Below, piece after piece: positions 53,209 to 61,140 of a DNA stretch of 64,000 nt (positions are counted from its first letter, which is position 1; each line of letters begins with the position of its first letter). The stretch is from Parvibaculum sp963975745 (GTDB lineage Bacteria > Pseudomonadota > Alphaproteobacteria > Parvibaculales > Parvibaculaceae). A program made the translations under genes and the position numbers. The notes beneath the pieces are model-generated. The model had not been told where the DNA came from. It saw only the letters and a program-made list of their open reading frames with translations, and did no database searches. The stretch is from NCBI RefSeq assembly GCF_963975745.1, contig NZ_CAXBIB010000001.1:248001-312000 (forward strand). The letters run 5' to 3'.

Positions 53209-54009
53209 ATGGACGACCCGTTATCCGAGCGCCTGGTCGCGCCGCGACTGCCGCGCATGGAACTGCGCGACTGGATCAACGACTTCCGCCAGGACCTGAA
53301 ATTCCGCTGGCCGCCCTTCCGTGCCTATTATCGTCTGCGTGCGTACAAATACATGCTGTACCGCGACCCCGAGATGGGCCTGCTGAAATTCCTGGTCGAC
53401 CCGGCGCGCATCAGTCTCGATGTCGGCGCCAATCTCGGCCTGTTCAGTTACTTCCTGTCGCGCCTGTCGCCGAAGGTATTGGCCTTCGAACCCAATCCCT
53501 ATCCGCTGCGCACGCTGCTGCAGGTCGCCGACCGCAATGTCGAGGTGTTTCCGATGGCGATCGGCAACAGCGACGGACCGGTGACGCTGTCGATCCCGCG
53601 CAGCCGCAAGGGCTGGATGAGCAACGGCGCCGGTATCGACAAGGCCGCCGGCGCAACCAGCCATCCGGTCGAGGTGATGTGCCATCGCATCGACGCACTG
53701 AAGCTCGACCCGGTCGGTTTCATCAAGATCGATGTCGAGGGACATGAACTGGCGGTGCTGGAAGGCGCGCGCGAGACGATCCGGCGCGACCGCCCGGCGA
53801 TCTTCCTGGAGACCGAATATCTGCATGTCGGCGAAAAGGTGTTCGACGTCTTCCGCTTCTGCGCCGATCTCGGCTATCGCGGCTTCTTCCTCGGGCGCCA
53901 TGGCCTGACCGACATTTCGCTGTTCGATGTCGAACGTCACCAGAAGCATCGCGGTCCGGACTATGTGAAGAACTTCATCTTCGTGCCGGCCGCCCTGCCC
54001 GCATCCTGA
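53209..54009 (+). CDS. FkbM family methyltransferase
   Basis: A 266-aa SAM-dependent methyltransferase. Motif I is LDVGANLGLFSYFLSR, followed by VLAFEPNPYPLRTL with the acidic SAM-binding Glu, and FIKIDVEGHELAVLEGA, the FkbM signature. Members methylate hydroxyl groups of sugars or polyketides. The neighbouring cluster at 55.5-59.7 kb makes modified sugars, so methylation of a surface sugar is plausible. The ATG at 53209 has AAGGGG upstream. Confidence 0.9.
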   Translation: MDDPLSERLVAPRLPRMELRDWINDFRQDLKFRWPPFRAYYRLRAYKYMLYRDPEMGLLKFLVDPARISLDVGANLGLFSYFLSRLSPKVLAFEPNPYPLRTLLQVADRNVEVFPMAIGNSDGPVTLSIPRSRKGWMSNGAGIDKAAGATSHPVEVMCHRIDALKLDPVGFIKIDVEGHELAVLEGARETIRRDRPAIFLETEYLHVGEKVFDVFRFCADLGYRGFFLGRHGLTDISLFDVERHQKHRGPDYVKNFIFVPAALPAS

Positions 54010-54030
54010 ACGGAAACCGGCGCGGCCCCG

Positions 54031-54882
54031 TCAGCGGCAGGCAGCCGCCGGCTCGGCGCCGACGAAACGGTGATAGACGAAGCCCGTGACGCCGTCGGCG
54101 CGCGCGACTTCGCGCCATTGCCCGTAAGGGCCGCTGCCCAGCGCCGTCAGCGGCTCGCAGGCCGCGAGCACACCCAGCACCCTGCCCGCATTGGCCGGCG
54201 TCGCGCGCAGATAGACATTGTTGCGGACGAAGAGATCGGCGACCGGTGCCTGCGCCTGAGCCGGAGATTGAGCCTCGACCGGCGTTTCGACGGCGGCGGG
54301 CATCTGCGGTGCGGCGGCGGTCTCGATATCGAACAGCGTGGCGGCAAGCGCGGCCGAGACCGGCGACGATCCGTCGACGGATCGAACGGGCATGGCGGCG
54401 GGCGCCGAGGGGATTTGCGGGGCGGTGAGGACGATACGCGCCGGTGCCTGGGCAACGGCCGGACGCGCCGCTACGGGCGGCGGCGTGTCGGCAACCGGCG
54501 CCGGACCGAAATCGAACAGCATCACGGCCAGCAGCCCGACACCGAGAACCGCGCCGGCCGCAACCCAGCCGACGCGCCGCAACGGCACCTCGGACCAGGC
54601 CAGTTCCGGCGCCGAGAAATCGGCGCTGTCGATATGACGATGGACGTCTTCGCCGAGCCGCGCCAGCGGCGCCTCGACATCGACCTTGAGATGGCGGGCA
54701 TAGGCGCGGGTGAAGCCGAGCGTCTGAGGCAGCGCTGGCAGGCGCTCGAAATGGCCCGCCTCGATCGCCTCGAGATAGATCGGCTTGATGCGGATTTTTG
54801 CCGCGACATCGCCCAGCGTCAGGCCGGCCGCTTGCCGCGCCGCGCACAATGTCTGCCCGATCTCGTCCCTGTAGCCGGTCAT
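54031..54882 (-). CDS. RodZ-like protein: HTH_25, membrane helix, SH3-like domain
   Basis: A 283-aa protein. The N-terminus is an Xre/RodZ-like helix-turn-helix (IGQTLCAARQAAGLTLGDVA, LPQTLGFTRAYARHL), then one membrane helix (VGWVAAGAVLGVGLLAVMLF), a long Pro/Ala-rich linker and a C-terminal SH3-like segment (VRNNVYLRATPANAGRVLGV; GFVYHRFVG). The order matches RodZ-type cell-shape proteins, though the periplasmic part is SH3 rather than the usual domain. It may link the cytoskeleton to the cell wall. Residues conserved for MreB contact cannot be judged. Confidence 0.75.
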   Translation of the reverse strand: MTGYRDEIGQTLCAARQAAGLTLGDVAAKIRIKPIYLEAIEAGHFERLPALPQTLGFTRAYARHLKVDVEAPLARLGEDVHRHIDSADFSAPELAWSEVPLRRVGWVAAGAVLGVGLLAVMLFDFGPAPVADTPPPVAARPAVAQAPARIVLTAPQIPSAPAAMPVRSVDGSSPVSAALAATLFDIETAAAPQMPAAVETPVEAQSPAQAQAPVADLFVRNNVYLRATPANAGRVLGVLAACEPLTALGSGPYGQWREVARADGVTGFVYHRFVGAEPAAACR

Positions 54883-55009
54883 CCGGACCCCGTGTTCGCC
54901 GTTCCGCAGGGAGATTAGCGAGACAGGGTTACCAAATTTCTACATGAAACGACAATTTTTGAATCGGCCGCGCACGGGACCGCCGGACAGATCTCTCAAT
55001 GAAGTCCGC

Positions 55010-55390
55010 TCAATCCCGGGCGGATCGCAGGACGCCGATCAGGAAGCAGATCATGGCGAGAACCAGCACGGCCTCGGAGGCGCCGAACATCGGCCCGTAA
55101 ACGGCCTCCTCCGCATGGCCGCCATATTTGAGGAAGATCGCCGACACCATGACGAGGGCGCCGAGCTGGTAGGCGAAGAAATGGATCTTGGCCAGCACGC
55201 TTTGCTGCATCGCCGGCCAGACGCGATAGACCAGGGCGAACAGCGTCATGCTGACAAAGCCCAGCAGATTGATATGGGTGTGCGTGGTGCGGTGTGAAAA
55301 GTCCTGGGTCATGCCCATCTTCATGCCGAGGCCCATGCCCACAAGGATGTAGATGGCGGCAATGACCAGAAAAAGACGGTCGATCTTCAT
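55010..55390 (-). CDS. four-helix COX1-like membrane protein
   Basis: A 126-aa protein with four hydrophobic helices. RTTHTHINLLGFVSMTLFAL followed by VYRVWPAMQQ resembles the heme-binding H-x-H helix region of heme-copper oxidase subunit I, but the protein is far shorter. Small proteins like this are often labelled cytochrome oxidase-like or TonB-dependent-receptor-related. They may bind heme or act in NO/redox sensing; function is unknown. The gene is unlinked to other respiratory genes here. Confidence 0.65.
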   Translation of the reverse strand: MKIDRLFLVIAAIYILVGMGLGMKMGMTQDFSHRTTHTHINLLGFVSMTLFALVYRVWPAMQQSVLAKIHFFAYQLGALVMVSAIFLKYGGHAEEAVYGPMFGASEAVLVLAMICFLIGVLRSARD

Positions 55391-55536
55391 GGTTCCCCCC
55401 TTTTATGCGGACGGTCGAACCACCAAAGCGGAAGCCGGCTGCCACCCCATGCCCGCCGCGCGATTCGATCCCGGTAATGATGATCAGCAGACGGATCGCA
55501 GGCAAGTGGGGAAAATGGGGCGCTTCCGCGCCGCCT

Positions 55537-56604
55537 TCAGCCGGCTTCGGCGTTCCGCGCCAGCAGGCGGTCGACCAGCGCGATCTGGCCGTCCAGCGCC
55601 GGATTTGCTATGCCGTGCTGCGCCGCAATCGCCCTTACCAGCATGTCGACGCGCTCGATGGCCGTGGCGCCGGCCACCAGGGCGCGCGCGGCCGATGACG
55701 GACGTTCGAGGTCCAGGGCAGCGGTAGCGTATTTCCCGAACGGCACCAGATTCTCGCCGGCAATTCCGATGTGCCGGCACAGACCGGCGACCCATTCGTA
55801 GATCGAACGGGCAGCGTCCGGATCGCGGTGAACGGCATCCCGGATGCTGCGGATGCCATCGTCCGTCATGCACCGGTAATTGCCCGCAATCAGCATCGGC
55901 CATTTGGCCAGCGGGATCAGCGGATCGTCGAAAAGTTTCAGCTTCACCGGCAGTTCGATGCGCGCGCCTTCATGTTCCAGCCGGATCGCCTCGATATCGT
56001 CTTCGAACTGCCGCAGCAGCCGGGTGTGTGCGGGCGACGGAAAGGCCGCAGCCTTGAAATTGGTGGGCAGCGCGACATGCAACAGGTTTGACGGTCCATC
56101 TTCCGGACGATAGGCCTGAGGGTCCGGGCTGCATGCGCTCATCAGTTCCGGCGGGAAGCCGTCCCAGAGCGCGGCGGCGCTGTAGCAGGCGGCGAGTTCC
56201 GGCGGGACACGGCCCAGCACGCGCGCCAGATAGGGCGGCAACGGCATGTTCATGACCGAGAGACAGGGCAATCCAGCGCCCGATATGGCGCGCACCAGCC
56301 GGCCGATATCGGGCGCGGCAAAGGCCGGCTCCTGCATCGCGAAGACCACGAGGTCGAAACCGTCGAGATCGACATCGGCGGCCCCGACCGCGCTCAAGGT
56401 GCCGACGGCCGTCCGGGTCGAGACCTCGATCAAGCCTGCGCCACCCTTGCGCCGCAGCCGGATACGGGCCCCTTCCGCGTTCAGCCGCGCCACCTCGGCC
56501 GGATGCCCGACCAGCACGACCGCATGACCGGCAAGGACCAGCTTTGCCGCCAGAAGCAGGCCGTATCCGCTCCCCAAGATCAGTATACGTCGCTTGATTA
56601 CCAC
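55537..56604 (-). CDS. ketopantoate-reductase-like (ApbA N-domain) protein
   Basis: A 355-aa Rossmann protein. The N-terminus (VVIKRRILILGSGYGLLLAAKLVLAGHAVVLVGHP) is like ketopantoate reductase/PanE, but the GxGxxG motif reads GSGYGL, so the third Gly is replaced. The middle has LVVFAMQEPAFAAPDIG and a C-terminal all-helical part (GNYRCMTDDGIRSIRDAV). GTG at 56604 follows GGAG; the longer ORF upstream is the shadow of the divergent FdtA-like gene. It probably oxidises or reduces a hydroxy acid or sugar; substrate unknown. Confidence 0.7.
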   Translation of the reverse strand: MVIKRRILILGSGYGLLLAAKLVLAGHAVVLVGHPAEVARLNAEGARIRLRRKGGAGLIEVSTRTAVGTLSAVGAADVDLDGFDLVVFAMQEPAFAAPDIGRLVRAISGAGLPCLSVMNMPLPPYLARVLGRVPPELAACYSAAALWDGFPPELMSACSPDPQAYRPEDGPSNLLHVALPTNFKAAAFPSPAHTRLLRQFEDDIEAIRLEHEGARIELPVKLKLFDDPLIPLAKWPMLIAGNYRCMTDDGIRSIRDAVHRDPDAARSIYEWVAGLCRHIGIAGENLVPFGKYATAALDLERPSSAARALVAGATAIERVDMLVRAIAAQHGIANPALDGQIALVDRLLARNAEAG

Positions 56605-56712
56605 CCGAACTCCATCTAGAAACAAGTATAGTTGGCCGCCGGGCGGCAGTATACGCTGCTTTTCCGGTATGCCGGTTTTCGTATTCAGCGACATCTCACA
56701 ACGAGAATTTCC

Positions 56713-57150
56713 TTGGCCAACAAGAATATCCAGGACCGCCAGGGAACATCCTGCATCAGTGGCGTGGCCTTCTGCTCCTGGGATGAGTTTCCGGATGCGC
56801 GCGGAACACTGGGTGTCGTGGAACTCCAGCGGGATTTCGGTTTCGTTGCCCAGCGAATCTTCTACATCAGGGTCGAGGACGCGGACGTGGTCCGGGCCGA
56901 ACATGCAGTGTCGGCAGCGCAGGCCCTGCTGCTGCTGTCAGGTTCGGTGACCGTCGACCTCGACAACGGGCGGGAAACCCAGACCCTGACGCTCCCGGGC
57001 CACGGCACAGGCCTGGTGATCGAAGGCGGCGTCTGGCGCCGGTTGCGAGATTTCGCGCCGCCGACAATTCTGCTGGTGGCCTCCAGCCGCAGCTTCCGCG
57101 AAACGCGGAGCGAACCGTCGCCGTTTTTCACGTTTCCCGCCGATTGCTGA
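56713..57150 (+). CDS. FdtA/WxcM-like cupin protein with altered active site
   Basis: About 145 aa with the cupin fold of dTDP-sugar 3,4-ketoisomerases (FdtA/QdtA). Strand blocks are GTLGVVELQRDFGFVAQRIF, LLLLSGSVTVDLDNG and TLTLPGHGTGLVIEGGVW, followed by LLVASSRSF. The usual His-x-His active-site motif reads EHAVSAAQ, and the normal WH(E) after GV is WRR. So the two His that act in catalysis are probably lost. TTG at 56713 is a plausible start, and the stop overlaps the DegT ATG (TGATG). It may be a non-catalytic binding protein or a distinct isomerase. Confidence 0.7.
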   Translation: MANKNIQDRQGTSCISGVAFCSWDEFPDARGTLGVVELQRDFGFVAQRIFYIRVEDADVVRAEHAVSAAQALLLLSGSVTVDLDNGRETQTLTLPGHGTGLVIEGGVWRRLRDFAPPTILLVASSRSFRETRSEPSPFFTFPADC

Positions 57151-58253
57151 TGGTAGAGCGTCCCTTCATTCCCCAGGCCGCGCCCGCATTGCGCATTGCG
57201 CGCTACCGCGCCGAGGTGGACGCCGCCATCGCGGCCATGCTGGAAGGCCCGAGCTACATTCTGGGGCCGGCCGTCGAGGCGTTCGAAAGCAGCTTTGCCC
57301 GCTACATCGGTGTCCGCCACGGTGTCGGTGTCAGTTCGGGCACCGAAGCGCTGCTGCTGATCCTCAGGGCACTCGATATCGGACCGGGCGACGAGGTCAT
57401 CACCACCGCCCTGACCGCCGCGGGGACGGCACAGGCGATCCTGCTCTGCGGCGCCACGCCGCGCTTCGCCGATGTCGATCCGGTTTCGCGATGCCTCGAT
57501 CCCGGGGCGGTCGAGGCCGCCGTCAATCCGCGCACGGCCGCCATCCTGCCGGTTCACCTTTACGGATTCCCGGCCGACATGATGCGGCTTTCCGAGATCG
57601 CGTCGAAGAACGGCCTCGCGCTTGTCGAGGATTGCGCCCAGGCGCATGGAACCGAGATCGCGGGACGGCGCGCCGGCAGTTTCGGCCAGGCGGCCGCCTT
57701 CTCCTTCTATCCGACCAAGAATCTGGGCGCGGCAGGTGATGCCGGCGCGGCGGTCTGCAACGATCCCGCACTGGCCGAAAAGCTGCGGCGGCTGCGCAAT
57801 CTCGGCTGGGACGAAAACCGGGTCAGCCATTTTGCCGCCGGCAACGCCCGGCTCGACGAGATACAGGCCGCGATCCTGCTGGCGCTTCTGCCGCATCTGG
57901 ACGAAGGCAATGCGGAGCGCCGCGCCATCGCCGCGCAGTACCGGAACCGCCTCCAGCAGCCGGGCCTCGGCCTTCCGGCCGATGCCGCCGGCGCCATATA
58001 CCACCAGTTCGCGATCACCTATGATCGCCGGGACGATCTGCGGGCCTTTCTCGCCGCGAACGGCATCGGCACGGCGATCCATTACGATCCGCCGCTTCAT
58101 CTCCAGCCGGCTTTCACGGGGACCAGGGCGGGGGCGCTTCCCGTTACCGAAGGGCTGTCGAAAACTCTGGTCAGCCTGCCGGTTCAGCCCGAGATCGCGG
58201 CCGGGCAGACCGACCATATCGCCGGCCTTGTTGTGAGGGGGCTCTCGCCTTGA
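57150..58253 (+). CDS. DegT/DnrJ/EryC1/StrS aminotransferase
   Basis: A 367-aa PLP-dependent sugar aminotransferase. VSSGTEALLLILRALDIGPGDE holds the phosphate-binding motif, VEDCAQAHGTEI the Asp that binds PLP nitrogen, and SFYPTKNLGAAGDAGA the lysine (Lys190). It aminates a keto-sugar nucleotide, consistent with the FdtA-like gene before and the PglD-like acetyltransferase after. The ATG overlaps the FdtA-like stop, and its own stop overlaps the next TTG, so the three are translationally coupled. Confidence 0.92.
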   Translation: MVERPFIPQAAPALRIARYRAEVDAAIAAMLEGPSYILGPAVEAFESSFARYIGVRHGVGVSSGTEALLLILRALDIGPGDEVITTALTAAGTAQAILLCGATPRFADVDPVSRCLDPGAVEAAVNPRTAAILPVHLYGFPADMMRLSEIASKNGLALVEDCAQAHGTEIAGRRAGSFGQAAAFSFYPTKNLGAAGDAGAAVCNDPALAEKLRRLRNLGWDENRVSHFAAGNARLDEIQAAILLALLPHLDEGNAERRAIAAQYRNRLQQPGLGLPADAAGAIYHQFAITYDRRDDLRAFLAANGIGTAIHYDPPLHLQPAFTGTRAGALPVTEGLSKTLVSLPVQPEIAAGQTDHIAGLVVRGLSP

Positions 58254-58906
58254 ACCAACTCGTCATCTACGGCACCGGCTCGCCCTTGCTGGTCGACATG
58301 CTGGAAAGCATCCGGCGCGCGGGCCTGGTGGTTGCCTGCGGCGTGCGCAACCGACCCGGCGCCTGCCATCTCGATCCTGGCGACCGCGCAGTGTCGCCGG
58401 AGGAACTGACCGCGGAAATCTGTGGCCTGCCCTTTCTGGTGCCGATGTTCACGCCTGCGCACCGGCAGGAAGCGGCCAACGAAGCCATGGCCCGCGGATT
58501 CTCCAGGCCCTTCTCGCTGATCGACCCGACCGTGCCGCTGCCGCAGGCGATTTCCTTCGAGGGTGGTTTCTACGTCAATGCGGGATGCACGCTGGGCGCG
58601 GCCAGCCGCTTCGGAAAATTCGTCGCCATCAATCGCGGCGCGACCGTGGGCCATCACGCGGCATTCGACGACTTCGTTTCGGTCGGTCCGGGCGCCGTGA
58701 TCTGCGGCCAGGTCAGCATCGGACGCGGCAGCTTCATCGGCGCAGGTGCGGTCGTGCTGCCGACCATCCGGATCGGCGACAATGCCGTGATCGGCGCCGG
58801 CGCCGTCGTGACCCGGGATGTCGAGAGCAACTGCATGGTGGCCGGCAATCCGGCCCGGGTGAAGGATCCGGCCATTCGCGGTCATGGCGGAAAAGCGGTG
58901 AACTGA
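58250..58906 (+). CDS. PglD-like sugar acetyltransferase
   Basis: A 218-aa protein with an N-terminal Rossmann-like UDP-sugar-binding part (QLVIYGTGSPLLVDMLESI) and a C-terminal hexapeptide beta-helix (VSIGRGSFIGAGAVVLP; IRIGDNAVIGAGAVVTRDVE) ending VAGNPARVK. A His pair at GHHAAFDDFVSVGPG fits the PglD catalytic His. It probably N-acetylates the amino sugar made by the preceding aminotransferase. The TTG start overlaps the stop of that gene. Confidence 0.85.
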   Translation: MNQLVIYGTGSPLLVDMLESIRRAGLVVACGVRNRPGACHLDPGDRAVSPEELTAEICGLPFLVPMFTPAHRQEAANEAMARGFSRPFSLIDPTVPLPQAISFEGGFYVNAGCTLGAASRFGKFVAINRGATVGHHAAFDDFVSVGPGAVICGQVSIGRGSFIGAGAVVLPTIRIGDNAVIGAGAVVTRDVESNCMVAGNPARVKDPAIRGHGGKAVN

Positions 58907-58914
58907 GGGACGCC

Positions 58915-59733
58915 ATGCGAACGGTACTCTACACGCCGTGCTGGAACGAAGCGGACATGCTGCCGTTCTTCTTCAATCATTACGATACCTGGGTCGACCG
59001 CTACTATATTCACGACGACGGTTCGACCGACGGCTCGCTGGACATCCTGCATGCGCATCCCAAGGTCGAGGTGCGGCGCTTCGAGCGGTGCTATCCTGAA
59101 TCCTTCGTGCTCTCGCACCAGGCCTTCCAGAACGAGACCTGGAAGGAAAGCCGGCACGATGCCGACTGGATGATCATCACCGCACTCGACGAACATCTCC
59201 ACCTGCCGCAGGCCAGCATGCGCGACTATCTGGAGGCGCGCATGGCCGACGGCACGACGCTGATTCCGGCAATCGGCTTCCAGATGCTGGCCGACGATCT
59301 GCCGTCCCCGGAAAACCGGCTTTGCGACAGCCGGACGATCGGCGCGCCCTATGACATGATGAACAAGCTCAGCATCTTCAATCCGCGCGCGGTCGAACCG
59401 AATTACACGGTCGGGCGCCACCAGGCCTTCCCCGACGGGACCGTCCGCTATCCCGAACAGGACCGGCTGATGCTGCTGCACTACAAGTATGTCGGTTTCG
59501 AGCGCACCATCGCGCGTCATCGCGCACAGCAGACCGGACTGCGCGCGCTCGACCTGGCCAACAAATGGGGCTTTCACTACAGCTGGACGCCGGAGCAGCT
59601 GCAGCAGGAAATCGACAGCTATGCGGCAAACGCCATCGACATCGGCGCGCCGGGTTTTTCGCTGGCCGAGACCGTGCCGCCGGCGGCGCGATGGTGGCGC
59701 GCGCCTGTGGAGCAGCAGGCCGCAACGGATTGA
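58915..59733 (+). CDS. family 2-like glycosyltransferase
   Basis: A 272-aa GT-A protein. RTVLYTPCWNEADMLPFFFN is the nucleotide-sugar strand, YYIHDDGSTDGSLDIL follows, and the metal-binding motif may be ITALDEHLHL. The type resembles GT2 proteins annotated as glycosyl transferase family 2 in surface-glycan clusters. It would attach the modified amino sugar to an acceptor. ATG follows GAGGG at 6 bases. It ends the sugar cluster. Confidence 0.85.
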   Translation: MRTVLYTPCWNEADMLPFFFNHYDTWVDRYYIHDDGSTDGSLDILHAHPKVEVRRFERCYPESFVLSHQAFQNETWKESRHDADWMIITALDEHLHLPQASMRDYLEARMADGTTLIPAIGFQMLADDLPSPENRLCDSRTIGAPYDMMNKLSIFNPRAVEPNYTVGRHQAFPDGTVRYPEQDRLMLLHYKYVGFERTIARHRAQQTGLRALDLANKWGFHYSWTPEQLQQEIDSYAANAIDIGAPGFSLAETVPPAARWWRAPVEQQAATD

Positions 59734-59804
59734 CCGCCGCTGCGGCGTTCGGCCGCCCCGCCCTGCTTTGACTTTTTCCACACAAGGGCTAGCCTGACGC
59801 CATT

Positions 59805-59864
59805 ATGCGCAAGCTCAACGCACGTCTTTTCCTGACGCCGGGTACGCTGCTCGCGGGACATTAG
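59805..59864 (+). CDS. 19-aa possible leader peptide
   Basis: A small ORF (begins MRKLNARLFL, ends LLAGH) upstream of the structured leader of the Rnk-like pair. No strong ribosome binding site lies before it. Its only support is position between a possible promoter (TTGACT near 59776) and the hairpins; it may be chance. Confidence 0.2.
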   Translation: MRKLNARLFLTPGTLLAGH

Positions 59865-59984
59865 CCCCGGGCCGGCGCCGTTGCGCCTTTGCGCAAGGCC
59901 AGACCCGGGGACCGACCTCACCACATCGTTTCAATTCAATCGGCACGGCGGGCCATGAGCCCGGCCGTGCGATGAGGTTTCGTC
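59865..59984 (+). promoter_or_regulatory. structured 5' leader with sequestered ribosome binding site
   Basis: A hairpin closed by CCCCGGG (59865-59871) and CCCGGGG (59904-59910), with inner TTGCGC/GCGCAA, is followed by a second stem (GCACGGC at 59943 with GGCCGTGC ending at 59970). CCTCA at 59916-59920 can pair with TGAGG at 59973-59977, the ribosome binding site seven bases before the ATG. This looks like a cis-acting translation switch. It matches no riboswitch I recognise, and no ligand can be inferred. Confidence 0.35.
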
Positions 59985-60503
59985 ATGTCCACCACCCATG
60001 GCGGCAGCAGCCGCCCACAATTGAATATCGTTCCCAATCCGCAAACGGCATCGCGGCCCGTGCTGACCTCTTCGGATTATGCGCGGCTCGAGGCCGCGAG
60101 CTTCGAGGACCTCGATCTCACGAACCCGATGCGCACGCGCGTCCGCGCGAAACTCGTGGAAGCAAAGGTGGTGCCGGGCGCGGCCGTTGCCGACACCGTG
60201 GCGACGCTGGGCAGCATCGTCCGCTATCGCATCGAAGGCCGCATGGCCGAACGGCGGATGATGCAGTTGCAGCGCGGCCCCGCACCCAACGGCCAGTATC
60301 TGAGCGTGCTGACGCCGATCGGCCTGGCGCTGTTCGGCCAGTCGGCCGGAGACATCGTCGAGGCCGAGTTGTTCGACGGCGCGCGGCTGAAGCTCGAGCT
60401 GACCGGTATCGACTTCCAGCCGGAAGCCGATATCCGCCGCCGCATGGCGCGGACGGCACCCGACGGAGATGGGCCGGACAACAACGGACCGGAGGCGGTC
60501 TGA
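59985..60503 (+). CDS. GreA/GreB C-terminal (Rnk-like) protein
   Basis: A 172-aa protein with an FKBP-like GreA/GreB C-terminal domain, as in the Rnk family of nucleoside-diphosphate kinase regulators. GSIVRYRIEGRMAERRMMQL, then LSVLTPIGLALFGQSAGDIVEAELFDGARLKLELTGI. It lacks the long N-terminal coiled coil of GreA. Rnk binds RNA polymerase; role here unknown. ATG follows GAGG at seven bases, and the leader could hide that site. A second similar gene starts two bases later. Confidence 0.8.
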   Translation: MSTTHGGSSRPQLNIVPNPQTASRPVLTSSDYARLEAASFEDLDLTNPMRTRVRAKLVEAKVVPGAAVADTVATLGSIVRYRIEGRMAERRMMQLQRGPAPNGQYLSVLTPIGLALFGQSAGDIVEAELFDGARLKLELTGIDFQPEADIRRRMARTAPDGDGPDNNGPEAV

Positions 60504-60504
60504 G

Positions 60505-60918
60505 ATGAATGTACATGCAGAAGCGATCCATACCGCGCTGCCACCGATCATGGTGGCGGCCGAGCAATATGACCAGCTGTCGGCGGTGGCCGGCGGTCTT
60601 GAAAATGTGCTGCCGGAAGTCGCGCATTTTCTCGATCAGGAACTGGCCCGCGCCGAAGTGATGCCGCTGGCACAATTGCCGGCTGATGTCGTGACCGTCA
60701 ACGCGACGGTCGACTTCATCTTCGGCATGAAGGGCCGCGTCGAGCGATTGAAGCTCGTCTATCCGACGGCACGCTCGTCGGATGACGGCGTGGTCTCGAT
60801 CGCCTCGCCGGTCGGCGTGGCGCTGCTCGGGATGCGCGAGGGACAGACCATCTCCTGGAGCTCGCGCCATGGCGACATGCGCTGGCTCAAGGTGGTGAAG
60901 GTGATTGGGCGGGAGTGA
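60505..60918 (+). CDS. Rnk/GreA-like nucleoside diphosphate kinase regulator
   Basis: A 137-aa protein of the Rnk type. A short N-terminal helical hairpin (YDQLSAVAGGLENVLPEVAH; FLDQELARAEVMP) precedes the FKBP-like domain with VVTVNATVDFIFGMKGRVER, VVSIASPVGVALLGMREGQT and the terminal SSRHGDMRWLKVVKVIG. This matches Rnk better than the first copy. It starts one base after the previous gene's stop, with AGGCGG before the ATG. Confidence 0.88.
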   Translation: MNVHAEAIHTALPPIMVAAEQYDQLSAVAGGLENVLPEVAHFLDQELARAEVMPLAQLPADVVTVNATVDFIFGMKGRVERLKLVYPTARSSDDGVVSIASPVGVALLGMREGQTISWSSRHGDMRWLKVVKVIGRE

Positions 60919-60938
60919 GGGGTCGGGTGGCGGCGACA

Positions 60939-61008
60939 TTCCCACCCGCCCCTAAATTCGTTCGGCTTCGCTTGCGAATTTGGACGCTTCCCGAGGGGAG
61001 GGTGGGAA
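60939..61008. repeat. nested palindrome downstream of the Rnk-like pair
   Basis: TTCCCACCC (60939-60947) pairs with GGGTGGGAA (61000-61008), and within it AAATTCG (60954) pairs with CGAATTT (60975-60981) around TTCGGCTTCGCTTG. The form is like short palindromic (REP-like) elements or a large terminator hairpin. No second copy was noticed in this window. Confidence 0.5.
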
Positions 61009-61140
61009 GTCAGCGCATCGCAGATTTCAGATCCTACGGTTATGGGCCGCTCTCCGCCGTCTACCGGCGATAGGCAACGGGCGCCCGCCGTGGCACTCTG
61101 ATCACTCTGCCGCCCTGCCCGACGTTCCGAAAGGCCATGC

